Part shown: positions 44,074 to 54,700 of the stretch, in pieces
Numbering within the stretch: the first letter of the stretch is position 1
How the letters are laid out: each line of letters opens with the position of its first letter
Assembly (NCBI GenBank): GCA_019359445.1
Contig: JAHHHJ010000012.1
Location: forward strand, 1-64,000
Origin: Kastovskya adunca ATA6-11-RM4
Lineage (GTDB): Bacteria > Cyanobacteriota > Cyanobacteriia > Cyanobacteriales > Coleofasciculaceae
Direction of reading: 5' to 3'
DNA length: 64,000 bases
The notes under the pieces: model-generated
What the model saw: only the letters and a program-made list of their open reading frames with translations
Databases searched by the model: none
What the model was told of the DNA's origin: nothing
Translations under genes and position numbers: made by a program

Positions 44074-45930
44074 ATGAGCATTTCAAGCTTCTGCATCGAG
44101 CAACGCGAGAAGGAACAAGAGGCTCTCAAGAAGTTCCTGGCAATCAGCCTTGTCGGTTCAGCCGTGTTCCATGGGGTAATTGGTTTAGGCATAAGCTGGC
44201 TGTCGGAGAAACAGCCGGAACTGGCTAACGAGCCGATTGAATTCATTGTGGTTGAAGAACCAGAAATCGAAGAAAAACCGCTAACAGAGACTCCCAAACC
44301 AGAGCCGACGCCACAGCAACCCATTAAAACTGAGGCTCCTAAGCCACCAGTACCCCAGCCCACAATTCCCACAGTATCTCTTACACAAAAGGCGCAACCT
44401 GCACCCCCAGCCCCCGCCGCTCCTTCAAGATCAGTGGCTCAACCTGCACCCCCAGCCCCCGCCGCACCTCCAAGAGCAGTGGCGCAACCTGCACCCAATC
44501 TACCAGCAGCGCCGCCTCAACCCGTCGCGCCACCCGCACCAGCCGCACTAACTCCGCCAATCCCACCGACAAGGGCACCCAGACCTGTTATTACACCTCC
44601 CCAAGAACCGATTGCTGAAGCCTCAGAACCCGCCCCCATCAGACCCTCTGAGTCAGTAGCAATCGATCGCCCCGCACCTCCTCGCCCAACTCGCAATTCT
44701 CAACCGCTTCAAACTGACTCAGACGCAAGGCAAATTAGAGAGCGTTTGAGTGAACCATCAGAATCAGTTGCGTCACCAACGGATGACTCCTCAACTGCCA
44801 ACCCTACATCGCCAGGAGCAGTGGCAACAAATCGCTCAGCACCCCCACGACCTAGAGGAGTTCCTGGACTACTTTCAGATGCCTCAACTGGTGCTAGGCA
44901 GCTTAGGGAAAGGCTGAGCGGCACTTCCTCCCCATCAACAACATCTCCGGGCGAGGGTGACTCAAACGCTAACCCGGCATCGCCAGGAGCAGTGGCAACG
45001 AATCGTTCAGCGCCCCCACGACCAACGGGTACCTCCCAGGCACTTCCAGGTACCTCCTCTGATTCCCGACAATTTAGAGATAGTTTGAGCGGTGGAGGTT
45101 CCTCTGAAACTGCCTTAGCAGGTGGTGGCGATTCAATTGCTAACCCTACATCACCCGGAGGAGCCGTAGCCGCTAATCGTTCAGCTCCGGCGCGACCAGG
45201 GTCAGGAAATAGTCCACAGGGAACTGAGAATCAAAGGGGTAACACAGAGGACTCCCCAAGAAGTGGTGGAAACGGGGGAGTAAGTTGCATTAGTGGGTGT
45301 CCGCCTGAATATCCATCCGTCCTGGATGGGGAAGAAGGTAGTGCAGTTGTTCGGGTTGTGGTGGATCAAAGTGGCAATGTCGTTGATTCGGAAATTGCCG
45401 GAGGTGGTGGTAATAGTCAAATTAGGCAAGAAGCGATCGCTGCTGCCAGAAAGATGAAGTTTACGGCACCCGATGGCGGAAAGCGCGTTGCGGTTCGAGT
45501 AACGATTAACTTTACGCTCGCCGGGTCTGATTTTGACCGTCAAGCCCGTGAACGTCAAGGACAGAACGAGCGCGATCGCCAAGAACGGGAACGTAAAGCA
45601 CGGCTCGAACGAGAACAACAGGAACAGGAACGCCAAGCACAACTAGAACGAGAAAATCAGGAACGGGAACGTCAAGCGCAATTAGAACAGGAACGTCAGG
45701 AACAGGAACGCCAAGCGCAATTAGAACAGGAACGTCAGGAACAGGAACGCCAAGCGCAATTAGAACAGGAACAACAGGAACAGGAACGCCAAGCACAGCA
45801 GGAACAGGAACGCCAAGCACAACAGGAACAGGAACGCCAAGCACAGCAGGAACGGGAACGCCAAGCACAGCAGGAACGGGAACGCCAAGCACAACAGGAA
45901 GAAGTTCCGCTCCCCGTACCTGGTGAATAA
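44074..45930 (+). CDS. TonB-like energy transducer with charged C-terminal tail
   Basis: The 618-residue protein has a cytoplasmic N-terminus, one membrane segment (about 25-43), a Pro/Ala-rich periplasmic region (about 60-190), Ser/Gly/Pro repeats (about 190-400) and a TonB C-terminal domain (about 405-485: GCPPEYPSVLDGEEGSAVV, AARKMKF, RVTINFTL). TonB carries proton-motive energy to outer-membrane receptors, for example for siderophores. Unusually, about 130 residues of Gln/Glu/Arg repeats (ERQAQ units) follow the TonB domain. It heads the plus-strand group that includes a Fec-type importer. Confidence 0.82.
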   Translation: MSISSFCIEQREKEQEALKKFLAISLVGSAVFHGVIGLGISWLSEKQPELANEPIEFIVVEEPEIEEKPLTETPKPEPTPQQPIKTEAPKPPVPQPTIPTVSLTQKAQPAPPAPAAPSRSVAQPAPPAPAAPPRAVAQPAPNLPAAPPQPVAPPAPAALTPPIPPTRAPRPVITPPQEPIAEASEPAPIRPSESVAIDRPAPPRPTRNSQPLQTDSDARQIRERLSEPSESVASPTDDSSTANPTSPGAVATNRSAPPRPRGVPGLLSDASTGARQLRERLSGTSSPSTTSPGEGDSNANPASPGAVATNRSAPPRPTGTSQALPGTSSDSRQFRDSLSGGGSSETALAGGGDSIANPTSPGGAVAANRSAPARPGSGNSPQGTENQRGNTEDSPRSGGNGGVSCISGCPPEYPSVLDGEEGSAVVRVVVDQSGNVVDSEIAGGGGNSQIRQEAIAAARKMKFTAPDGGKRVAVRVTINFTLAGSDFDRQARERQGQNERDRQERERKARLEREQQEQERQAQLERENQERERQAQLEQERQEQERQAQLEQERQEQERQAQLEQEQQEQERQAQQEQERQAQQEQERQAQQERERQAQQERERQAQQEEVPLPVPGE

Positions 45931-46065
45931 GTGAAATAGACGCTACTCCTGTCGATTTGCGTTACCAAATTTTTAGCCAAACGCAACGCCAGAGGGAATT
46001 CATAAACATCACAACAACTAGCAAGAGTTCAGCTAAATCAAAGAGTGTAGAGGTTTGTCAAAGTT

Positions 46066-47127
46066 ATGCTACGGACAATTGGGCGCTTCGGAATAACCTT
46101 ATTAATTGCTTCAAGCATAGAGATTGCCGGGATAATCGGTAATTCACTGCCAGCAGTGGCAGCCGTTGTGACGTTACCCGATGGGGGGCGTTGTGAAGGG
46201 GAAATGAGCAATGGTAACCTCCAGGGAAAAGCGGTCTGCGAATATGCTAATGGCGATCGCTATGAAGGCAATTTTGTAGACGGTAAGAAACAAGGTCAAG
46301 GCGTTTACACCTTTGCCAAAGAAGGGCGTTACGAAGGCGAGTTTAGTGATGATCAGCCGAGCGGCAAAGGTGTCCGGGTATATGCAGATGGCGATCGCTA
46401 TGAAGGCGAGTTTCGTGACGGTCAGCCCCACGGTACGGGAGCCTATATTAGAGCCGATGGAGGTCGTTACGAGGGACAGTTCGCGGATGGCAGTCCCAGT
46501 GGTAAGGGAGCCTTCATCCTAGCCAATGGAGACCGTTGCTCTGGAGAAATCAGCGACGGTCAGATCAACGGCAAAGGGGTTTGCGAATACGCCAACAAGA
46601 ATCGCTACGAAGGCGAACTGCAAAATAGTCAGCCTAATGGTCAAGGGGTCTATACCTTCGCTGAAGGGGGGCGCTACGAAGGAACGTTTAGCAATGGTCA
46701 GTTTAATGGCAAGGGCGTCCGGGAATATGCCAATGGCAACCGCTACGAAGGGGAATTTAGCAACGGTAAGCCACAGGGTCAAGGAGTTTACACCTTCGCC
46801 GATGGCAACCGCTACGAAGGTAAATTCAGCGAGGGTCAGTTTAACGGCAAAGGCGTCTTCACCGAAGCCAATGGAAATCGTTACGAAGGCGAGTTTAGTG
46901 ACGGTAAGTTTAGCGGTACTGGGGTCTATACGTTTAAAAATGGCGATCGCTGCCAAGGAAAGTTTGCCAACGGTCAGTTAAACGGTCAAGCGACCTGCAA
47001 CTATGCCAGTGGAGACAGCTTTAAAGGAGAATTCCGCAACGGTGAGAGACAGGGTCAAGGTGTCTACATTTTTGCAGACAAAACCCGTGTGGAAGGAAAT
47101 TGGAATAATGGGGAACTTCAACAGTAG
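46066..47127 (+). CDS. Exported MORN-repeat protein
   Basis: The 353-residue protein has a signal peptide (about 1-33, ending PAVAA) and then nearly the whole length as 23-residue MORN repeats of the form RYEGEFSDGQPSGKGVYTFADGN: 13 full and one partial. Two repeats (starting RCSGE and RCQGK) and the first carry Cys in place of Tyr. MORN repeats form an extended beta sheet that binds lipids or proteins. It lies between the tonB-like gene and the importer genes; why is unknown. Confidence 0.85.
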   Translation: MLRTIGRFGITLLIASSIEIAGIIGNSLPAVAAVVTLPDGGRCEGEMSNGNLQGKAVCEYANGDRYEGNFVDGKKQGQGVYTFAKEGRYEGEFSDDQPSGKGVRVYADGDRYEGEFRDGQPHGTGAYIRADGGRYEGQFADGSPSGKGAFILANGDRCSGEISDGQINGKGVCEYANKNRYEGELQNSQPNGQGVYTFAEGGRYEGTFSNGQFNGKGVREYANGNRYEGEFSNGKPQGQGVYTFADGNRYEGKFSEGQFNGKGVFTEANGNRYEGEFSDGKFSGTGVYTFKNGDRCQGKFANGQLNGQATCNYASGDSFKGEFRNGERQGQGVYIFADKTRVEGNWNNGELQQ

Positions 47128-47165
47128 TTTCCCTGGTTATTGACAACGATTGAGGAAAGAAGCGA

Positions 47166-48197
47166 TTGGCAATTAAGAGCGCTACTGCAAATGGGGAAAG
47201 TACGAGAGTGCGTCCTTTACTTCTAATCGGTTTGTCACTGAGTTTGTTAATTGTACTAATGCTCCTAGTGGCAAGCATGACTTTAGGCGCAGCTAAAATT
47301 CCCCTTAGCACCATCTATGCAGCGTTAACAGAATTTGACGGCTCTACCGAGCACCTGATCGTTCAAACTATACGGTTGCCGCGATCGCTAATTGCTGCTT
47401 TAGTCGGTGCTGCCCTAGCTGTCGCTGGTGCGCTGATGCAAGGCTTAACTCGCAACCCGTTAGCCGATCCCGAAATTTTGGGAATCAATTCGGGTGCTGC
47501 CTTGGCTGTTGCGATCGCTGTTTTCCTCTTCGGCACTTCATCCCCCATTATTTATGCTGGATGTGCCTTCCTCGGTGCAGCCGCTACTGCCGTTAGCGTT
47601 TATTTTCTCGCCTCTCTCGGTCGTGGAGGACTTACTCCACTCAACCTCACGCTAGTTGGTGCCGCTCTCGAGGCTCTGTTCTATTCTCTTATGACTAGCA
47701 TTCTCATCGTCAGTCAGAGGACATTGGATGAAATTCGCTTCTGGCTGGCTGGTTCGGTAGCGGATAGGGATTTCACCTTATTCTTGCAACTATTGCCTTA
47801 CAGCATTATCGGACTCGCGATCGCCTTTGCGTTAGGCAGGCAAATTACCACCATTTCTCTAGGCGAAGATGTCGCCCGTAGCTTGGGTCAACAAACTGTG
47901 TGGGTAAAAGTGCTTGCCGCTGTGAGTATCGTTTTGCTAGCAGGGAGTGCGGTGGCGATCGCGGGGCCAATCGGGTTCGTTGGTCTGATCATCCCCCACA
48001 TCGTCCGTTTTCTCGTCGGCGTGGATTACCGTTGGATTTTGCCCTATTCTGCTGTTTTCGGGGCAATACTACTGCTCATCTCAGATATTGGGGCGCGGTT
48101 GCTCCTCCAACCCCAGGAACTACCTGTAGGAGTAATGACGGCTATTGCAGGTGCGCCGTTCTTCATCTATCTTGCTCGCTGGAAAATCAAACGATGA
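47166..48197 (+). CDS. FecCD-family ABC importer permease (first subunit)
   Basis: The 343-residue protein has about nine or ten membrane segments and FecCD/BtuC blocks: [59 protein letters not shown] and GPIGFVGLIIPHIVRFLVG. It forms the membrane pore for ferric siderophores, haem or cobalamin with the next two genes. The start is TTG at 47166, preceded by GAGGAAAG; no nearer ATG keeps the first segment. The stop overlaps the next start by four bases (ATGA). Confidence 0.87.
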   Translation: MAIKSATANGESTRVRPLLLIGLSLSLLIVLMLLVASMTLGAAKIPLSTIYAALTEFDGSTEHLIVQTIRLPRSLIAALVGAALAVAGALMQGLTRNPLADPEILGINSGAALAVAIAVFLFGTSSPIIYAGCAFLGAAATAVSVYFLASLGRGGLTPLNLTLVGAALEALFYSLMTSILIVSQRTLDEIRFWLAGSVADRDFTLFLQLLPYSIIGLAIAFALGRQITTISLGEDVARSLGQQTVWVKVLAAVSIVLLAGSAVAIAGPIGFVGLIIPHIVRFLVGVDYRWILPYSAVFGAILLLISDIGARLLLQPQELPVGVMTAIAGAPFFIYLARWKIKR

Positions 48198-49240
48198 GAA
48201 AAAGCTGGCTGGTTATTCGTCCCTGGCAGTTACCTCTGTCTTTCCGCCTAGAGCGACACGTTCCATCGACGCTGCTGATAATTGGTGCGGTCATTCTTGC
48301 AGCAATGGTATTGAGTGTAGGACAAGGTGAATATCCTATCCCACCCTTGGAGGTTGTGAAAACGATTCTGGGATTGCCGACAGCTAACCCAGACTACCCC
48401 TTTATTATCAACACACTACGCTTACCCCGAACGCTAGTTGCCTGCGGTGTTGGCGTAGCATTAGGTATCTCCGGCACCATCCTCCAAGGTTTAACGCGCA
48501 ATCCTCTAGCAGAACCGGGGATAATTGGCGTGAATGCGGGTGCGAGTTTGGCTGCTGTCACCTTGATTGTTCTGTTTCCCAATGTTCCCCTGTTTGTCTT
48601 GCCTTGGGCTGCCTTCGGCGGGGCTTTGGCTGTCGCTATTTTCATCTACCTATTGGCGTGGGATCAGGGCAGTTCCCCAATCCGTCTGATTTTGGTGGGT
48701 GTTGGCATTGCCGCTGTCATCTACGCATTAACAACTTTACTAATTACCTTTGGTGAAATCGAGAGTGTTACTCAGGCATTGGTGTGGCTAGCAGGAAGTG
48801 TCTACGGACGCAGTTGGGAACACCTCGGTTCATTGCTCCCTTGGCTGGCTGTGTTTGTGCCTCTGTCGTTAGTGTGGGCAAGACAACTAAACGCGCTCTC
48901 TCTGGGAGAAGACATCGCCAGAGGGTTGGGAATGCGGGTTGAGTGGCAAAGGAGTTTGCTATTGTTGACCAGTGCGGCAATGGCAGGTGCAGCAGTTGCC
49001 ACGGCAGGCGCGATTAGCCTTGTCGGCTTGATGGCACCCCACTTGGGGCGTCAGTTAGTAGGCCCAAATCATGAAGGGTTGATGCTGGCATCGGCACTGA
49101 TGGGCGGACTGATAGTGGTGCTGGCAGACTGGTTGGGGCGGATACTTTTTGCCCCCATCGAGATTCCCTGCGGCGTGATTACCGCAGCAGTTGGTGCGCC
49201 CTATTTTCTCTACCTACTAATCCGCAACCGCAAGGGATAA
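48194..49240 (+). CDS. FecCD-family ABC importer permease (second subunit)
   Basis: The 348-residue protein is a paralogue of the previous one: [58 protein letters not shown] and [19 protein letters not shown]. The frame is open upstream inside the preceding gene, but the ATG at 48194 overlaps the previous stop in the ATGA manner typical of coupled subunits. Two different FecCD permeases plus one ATPase is the usual set for ferric-siderophore importers. Confidence 0.88.
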   Translation: MRKSWLVIRPWQLPLSFRLERHVPSTLLIIGAVILAAMVLSVGQGEYPIPPLEVVKTILGLPTANPDYPFIINTLRLPRTLVACGVGVALGISGTILQGLTRNPLAEPGIIGVNAGASLAAVTLIVLFPNVPLFVLPWAAFGGALAVAIFIYLLAWDQGSSPIRLILVGVGIAAVIYALTTLLITFGEIESVTQALVWLAGSVYGRSWEHLGSLLPWLAVFVPLSLVWARQLNALSLGEDIARGLGMRVEWQRSLLLLTSAAMAGAAVATAGAISLVGLMAPHLGRQLVGPNHEGLMLASALMGGLIVVLADWLGRILFAPIEIPCGVITAAVGAPYFLYLLIRNRKG

Positions 49241-49248
49241 ACCTACCA

Positions 49249-50058
49249 ATGCACGCCATGAACCGACTCTCAACCCGCAGCCTGACTCTGGCTTATGATG
49301 GGGTATCAATCATCAAGAGCCTTGATCTCGCAATTCCTACTGAGAAGATTACCACTTTGGTTGGGCCAAACGGCTGCGGCAAATCAACTCTGTTGCGAGG
49401 CTTTGCAAGGTTACTAAAGCCTCGTGCTGGCGCGGTTTATCTCGATGGGACTGATATTTTCAAGCTATCGACAAAAGCTGTGGCAAAGCGGCTGGGGATT
49501 CTTCCCCAAGGGCCAGTAGCTCCGGAAGGTCTGACTGTTCGAGACTTGGTGGCTCAGGGTCGTTATCCCTATCAGAACTGGTTGCAGCAGTGGTCGAAAG
49601 AGGATGAAACTCTTGTAGAGCAAGCACTCGTGACTACAGGGATGATGCAGTTGGCAGAGCGATCGCTGGACACTCTCTCAGGCGGACAGCGACAGCGAGC
49701 TTGGATTGCGATGGCTCTCGCTCAGGATACGCCCATTCTCTTGCTTGATGAACCGACAACGTTTTTGGATTTGGCGCATCAAGTCGAGGTATTGGATTTG
49801 CTGTTTGAGTTGAATCGCAGTGAAGGGCGAACGATTGTTATGGTGCTGCATGACTTGAACCAAGCTTGTCGCTATGCGGATAATCTAGTGGCAATGCGAC
49901 AGGGTCAAATTATTGCTCAAGGAGTACCAGAGCAGGTGATGACGGAAGCAATGGTACGAGAAGTATTTGAGCTAGATTGTCGGATTGTGCCAGATCCCGT
50001 CATGGGAACGCCGATGTGTGTGCCCATCGGTCGGCAGATGAAGGTAAGGAACCGTTGA
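49249..50058 (+). CDS. FecE-family ABC importer ATPase
   Basis: The 269-residue ATPase has Walker [10 protein letters not shown], the Q-loop [25 protein letters not shown] (typical of iron-siderophore and B12 ATPases), signature [17 protein letters not shown], Walker [13 protein letters not shown] and [13 protein letters not shown]. It completes a FecCDE-like importer with the two permeases, eight bp upstream. No periplasmic binding protein or TonB-dependent receptor is visible in the window. The last codons face the aminotransferase of the NRPS cluster on the other strand. Confidence 0.9.
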   Translation: MHAMNRLSTRSLTLAYDGVSIIKSLDLAIPTEKITTLVGPNGCGKSTLLRGFARLLKPRAGAVYLDGTDIFKLSTKAVAKRLGILPQGPVAPEGLTVRDLVAQGRYPYQNWLQQWSKEDETLVEQALVTTGMMQLAERSLDTLSGGQRQRAWIAMALAQDTPILLLDEPTTFLDLAHQVEVLDLLFELNRSEGRTIVMVLHDLNQACRYADNLVAMRQGQIIAQGVPEQVMTEAMVREVFELDCRIVPDPVMGTPMCVPIGRQMKVRNR

Positions 50059-50136
50059 AACCCTTCCTCGTGCAACACGCTGGAAGTCTTCTACCAGTTC
50101 CTTTCATCAAGCGGAGAATTATTACTATTCAGTTTT

Positions 50137-51543
50137 TTATTTGGCGATAGGAGGTAAAAAGCCTGCATTTCTTAGTTGTTCTGCACTATCCTTAATCGCT
50201 TGGATGATGTAGTCAAGATCGGCATCGGTATGCGCTGTAGATAGGTAACCCCCCGCTCGAAGTAGGTAAACTCCCCTTTCGAGTAGGTGATAGCGTAATA
50301 ACTCCACACTCTGCGAAGATGAGGAATTTTCCGAGGGTGCAGAACTTCCGGAGGAAGCAAGACCAAAGAGTGAACCAAAATTCGCCATGCGGATGGGCAA
50401 TCCATTTTCTGCAAAGCAATTATTTAGGGCTTCGATAAACTTTGATGTGCGTTGATTTAACTGCTCTTGAAGAGTAGAGCCTTGGTTTTTTAGATGATTA
50501 AGAACAGCCCTTGCAGCCGCCATTGTGAGTGGATGCTTACAAAATGTGCCTGCAAAAAATGTTGTTTTTGCTTGAGGGTAGGAGGCATCGCCATAATTCC
50601 ACATACCGCCGTCAATGCCATCCATATAGGCAGCCTTTCCCGCAATAATTCCGATCGGCATACCACCACCGACAATCTTTCCATAAGTAGCTAAGTCGGC
50701 TTCAACGCCAAACCATGCCTGTGCGCCACCGGGATGAATGCGGAAGCCTGTTACCATTTCATCAAAGATTAATGCGATTCCTGAGTCTTGAGTTAGTTGT
50801 CTCAGTTGGTGGAGAAAGGTTTTGGGCTGTAAGTCAGGTCGTGTTGTTTGGACAGGTACAACTAAAACAGCAGCTAATTCGTGCTGATGGGCGGCGATCG
50901 CATCCAGTGACTGAGGGTTTCCATACTCTAAAACCAAAACATCTTCTACAACAGATGGGGGTATTCCTGGAGCAATGGGGACTATTTGGAGATTTCCATC
51001 TATTGTTTTTGCTTTAACTAATGTTCCATCAAAATGACCGTGATAAGAGCCGGAAAATAACGCGATCTTATTGCGATTTGTTGCTGATCGTGCTAAGCGT
51101 ATCGCTGTCATCACGGCTTCTGTACCTGTATTACTAAAAGCAACCCGTTCTACCCCTGTGAGTTCGCAAATCAACTCAGCTACTTCACCCGCAAATTCTG
51201 ATTGAGGGCCGATTTGTATGCCTTTCTCAAGTTGCTCTTGCAGGGCTTCTTTGATGAAGGGTGGGTTATGACCAAAGAGATTGACTCCTAAGCCCATCAT
51301 GATATCTATGTATTCATTTCCATCCACATCCCAGATCCTGGAACCTAGGGAGCGCTGGGCAACGATGGGATAGAACATTTCTTTGAAGGGAAGGCTGAAA
51401 CCGTCTGAGGCTCTAGGGTCAGCGAGAACTGAGCGATAAGTTTGTGTGAGTTGTTTAGATGTTTTGGTTCGCTTGTTGTAGCGTTCAACTAGTTCATGCA
51501 GATAGTTTTGTTGGCGTGAAGTTGTGCTGTTTGTTGTTGTCAT
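50137..51543 (-). CDS. PLP aminotransferase of the NRPS/PKS-associated (McyE AMT) type
   Basis: The 468-residue enzyme belongs to the glutamate-1-semialdehyde aminomutase-like class III group. Its start, RYNKRTKTSKQLTQTYRSVLAD then IVAQRSLGSRIWDVDGNEYIDI, is the pattern of the AMT domains in microcystin synthetase McyE and iturin-type synthases. PLP-site blocks: SNTGTEAVMTAIRLAR, GSYHGHFDG, LIFDEMVTGFR and, by position, a Lys in the ATYGKIVGGG block. Here it is a separate protein, directly after a reductase-ending NRPS on the same strand, so it may transaminate the released aldehyde, as in myxochelin synthesis. That is inference. Confidence 0.85.
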   Translation of the reverse strand: MTTTNSTTSRQQNYLHELVERYNKRTKTSKQLTQTYRSVLADPRASDGFSLPFKEMFYPIVAQRSLGSRIWDVDGNEYIDIMMGLGVNLFGHNPPFIKEALQEQLEKGIQIGPQSEFAGEVAELICELTGVERVAFSNTGTEAVMTAIRLARSATNRNKIALFSGSYHGHFDGTLVKAKTIDGNLQIVPIAPGIPPSVVEDVLVLEYGNPQSLDAIAAHQHELAAVLVVPVQTTRPDLQPKTFLHQLRQLTQDSGIALIFDEMVTGFRIHPGGAQAWFGVEADLATYGKIVGGGMPIGIIAGKAAYMDGIDGGMWNYGDASYPQAKTTFFAGTFCKHPLTMAAARAVLNHLKNQGSTLQEQLNQRTSKFIEALNNCFAENGLPIRMANFGSLFGLASSGSSAPSENSSSSQSVELLRYHLLERGVYLLRAGGYLSTAHTDADLDYIIQAIKDSAEQLRNAGFLPPIAK

Positions 51544-51704
51544 TTTTGAGGTTTTTTACGAAGAAATGGTGAGGTATTAACTTTTTTCAAGTAACTCAAT
51601 AAATTGCTTGTAGCAATCTTGAATTATTTGTGAGATTGGGTTTTTAACGAACCACAGAGACACAGAGGGCGCAGAGGAGAGAAGGAGAGGTTTTTAGGGA
51701 GCAT

Positions 51705-54700
51705 TTAGGAGGGTTGTAGGTGTGGGGTATGCAGAAAGCCGCTTTGAATGAGGTAGGAGAAGTATGTCTGGAGCAACTTAGCATTGGCTGGCGGACAGGT
51801 GATTGAGGTATTTGTCAGTCCTGTGGTTGTATGGTGGCAATTAAACTTTAAGGCGGCTGAGTTTGCGGTGGCTTCTAAGGAGTCTGGATCGCTGGTGCGA
51901 TCGCTTCCCATACCCGCAAAAAATGGTATGAGTGGGTACAGGGGATTATCTGAGAAACGCTCGGCAGCATCCAGGAACTCGACTTGCCACTGGTTGTAAG
52001 ACATCAACTCGACAGGATAACCAAACTCGCCAATCCAGTTAAACAGCTCGAAGGAGCGGATGGGGTGAGGATTGGCTAGGTGAAATATCTTGCCGAGGGA
52101 TTGTTCTTGCTGGGATAAATGAGCGATCGCTTTACTTATATAATCCACAGGAGTCATATCTACTATCGTGTCTACATCTGGTGCAAACCCCAGCTGTATA
52201 AAGCCTTTGAGCATTCTGTACAAGCGGTCATTGGTGTTGCATACACCCGTTTGGCTGTGTCCTGATACGCGCCCTAGTCTATAAATAGATACAGGCAATC
52301 CGCGATCGCTTGCAGTGGCGATTAACTGCTCGGCAACCCATTTAGTCTGACCATAACCACCCGATGGCACTTGGCTATGGTTAAAGCGGTGAAGTGCTTG
52401 AACCTCCTTAACTTCAGCCAGACTCGCTGAAGTTAAAACGCTAAGAGTCGAAATGTAATGCACGGGCTTTACTTTGACGTAACTAGCTAACCTCAGCACT
52501 TCTTGAGTTCCCAGGACATTCGCCGCCTTGAGCTTAGAGTAGGGATGAACGAGATTAATTGATGCTGCGTTGTGATAGATGGCATCAAGTTTGCCCGCCA
52601 TCACTTGAAATTGCTTTTCAGAAAGACCCAGAAGCGGCTCAGATAAATCCCCTACAACGGGGATAATACGGTGGCTGAGCGATTCATCCCAGAGCAAATA
52701 GGATTCGAGATGACTTTGGAGTCTCTTTTTCCCTAACTCAGCATTAGGAGAACGGACTAAGCAATAAATATCAGCCGTAGTTTGTTGGAGGAGTTCGGAG
52801 AGTAAAAACGCTCCCACAAAGCCTGTTGCTCCAGTCAAGAGGATATGAGCCAGGTCAGTTGTCGGCTCATATGAAGTATTAAGGCGGATGCTGGGGTCGA
52901 GTACAGCTTCAGCGTTTAAAGTCGCGAGAGTGCTTTGCTTAGTTGGGGTAGACGCTTCTGGCACGTTAGAAGGAGCGTACTTAGGGAGTACTTTCAAACC
53001 CGGAGATCCCCCTAAATCCCCCTCGGAGATCCCCCTCCCGTCCCCCTTCAAAAGGGGGAAGCCAGAAGATGCTTCGCCTTTGATATCACAAGGGACTTCG
53101 ACTGAATTCTCCCCCCTTGTTAAGGGGGGCTGGGGGGGATCTGAATTTAACGACTCACAGCAGTTAATCAGTTCCCGCAATGCTTTTATAAAACTCTCAG
53201 CTAACCGTTCAATCGTGGCTTGACGATGAACTGCCTTGCTGTACGTCCAATCTAGTTGCAGTTGCCCGTCTGCAACAATTCCATTGATATCTAGCAGATA
53301 GCTGCGGTTTCCCCGCAGGCTGCGCCTCACTCCGCAGGATTCTTGAGCTGGTTTAAACAAAGATGATTCCTGGAATACCTGGTCAGTCTGACCTAGATAG
53401 TTAAACCGGATTTCAGCCTTTGGATGCGGTTGCAAGGATTTTGAGAGATAGCGCAGCACCCCATAGCCAATGCCTCGATTAGGGATACATTGCAACTGCT
53501 CTTTAACTACCTTTAAAGCATCTCCCAGACTAGAAGCTTCCTCAATATTCAGTAACACGGGGAAGATGGTGGTAAACCAGCCAACCGTTCTCGACAAATC
53601 TACATCGTCAAAAATTGCTTCCCGTCCGTGACCTTCTAGGTCAATCAGTAACGAACGTTCACTCGTAGAGACGTTCCACCGGAACGTCTCTACAAACGCT
53701 TGTATCAGTGCAGCAAGCAACACCTCGTTGATTTGGGTTTGATACGCTGCTGGTACTACTTGTAGCAGCGCTTGGGTTTCTTCCCGACTGAGGGCGACTG
53801 ATACCGTGGCAGCTTCAGCTACAGTATTGCTACCTCCAGGAAAGTCCACTGGTAGGCGGACAATCTGCTGACGATACTTAGCTAGCCAGTAGTCCAACTC
53901 TTGCTGAAGTGCTGCTGACTGTGCGTACTCTTGCAATCGCTCCGCCCAATGCTTAAACGAGGTGGTTTTGGGTGGTAGTTGAATTGTCTCGCCTTGGCTG
54001 AGTTGCTGATAGATGGTTTGAAGGTCTTCTAACAAAATCCGCCAGGAAACGCCATCAACGGCTAGGTGGTGGATGATAATCAGCAAGCGGCTAGGCTTAG
54101 ATGCACCCAGGTCAAACCAAGCCACTCGCACCAGCGAACCAGAGGAGAGATTCAGGCTAGTTTGGAGTTTGGTAGCCGCGTCGGAGATAGCCGACTCTTG
54201 CTCTGTCTCTGATACCGTTGACAAATCGATGTGGGTAAACGGCACGATTGCGTCAGGACTAGGAAGTATCTCCAAACCCGGAGATCCCCCTAAATCTCCC
54301 TCGGAGATCCCCCTCCCGTCCCCCTTCAAAAGGGGGAAGCCAGAAGATGCTTCGCCTTTGATATCACTGGGGACTTTGACTGAATTCTCCCCCCTTACTA
54401 AGGGGGGCTGGGGGGGATCTGAATTTTGGAAACACGCCGTAGCATTAACTTGCTGCCAGTTTCCTTCCTGGCGAACAAAGCACAGGCGCAGAGCATCGTG
54501 GTGTTCGAGTAATTTCTGTACCGCCTGCTCTAATAATGCTGGAGCGATCGCTTGCCGTACTTCCAGTAAAATAGCCTGGTTCCAGTGGTGGGAATCGGGA
54601 AGATTTTGCTCAAAGAACCAGTGTTGAATGGGAGTAAGCGGCACTGAACCCGTCACTATGCCCTGTTCAGCTTGGATGGTTCGATTCGTACCAGCCACGG

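Noticed and set aside
45512-45892. Minus-strand frame of 126 codons rich in VPVPAVLGV repeats
   Set aside because: It is the antisense reading of the repetitive GAACGCCAAGCAC tail of the tonB-like gene; the repeat itself keeps the frame open.
54073-54627. Plus-strand frame of 184 codons inside the NRPS
   Set aside because: It is an antisense shadow kept open by repeat copy B; the minus-strand NRPS accounts for the sequence.
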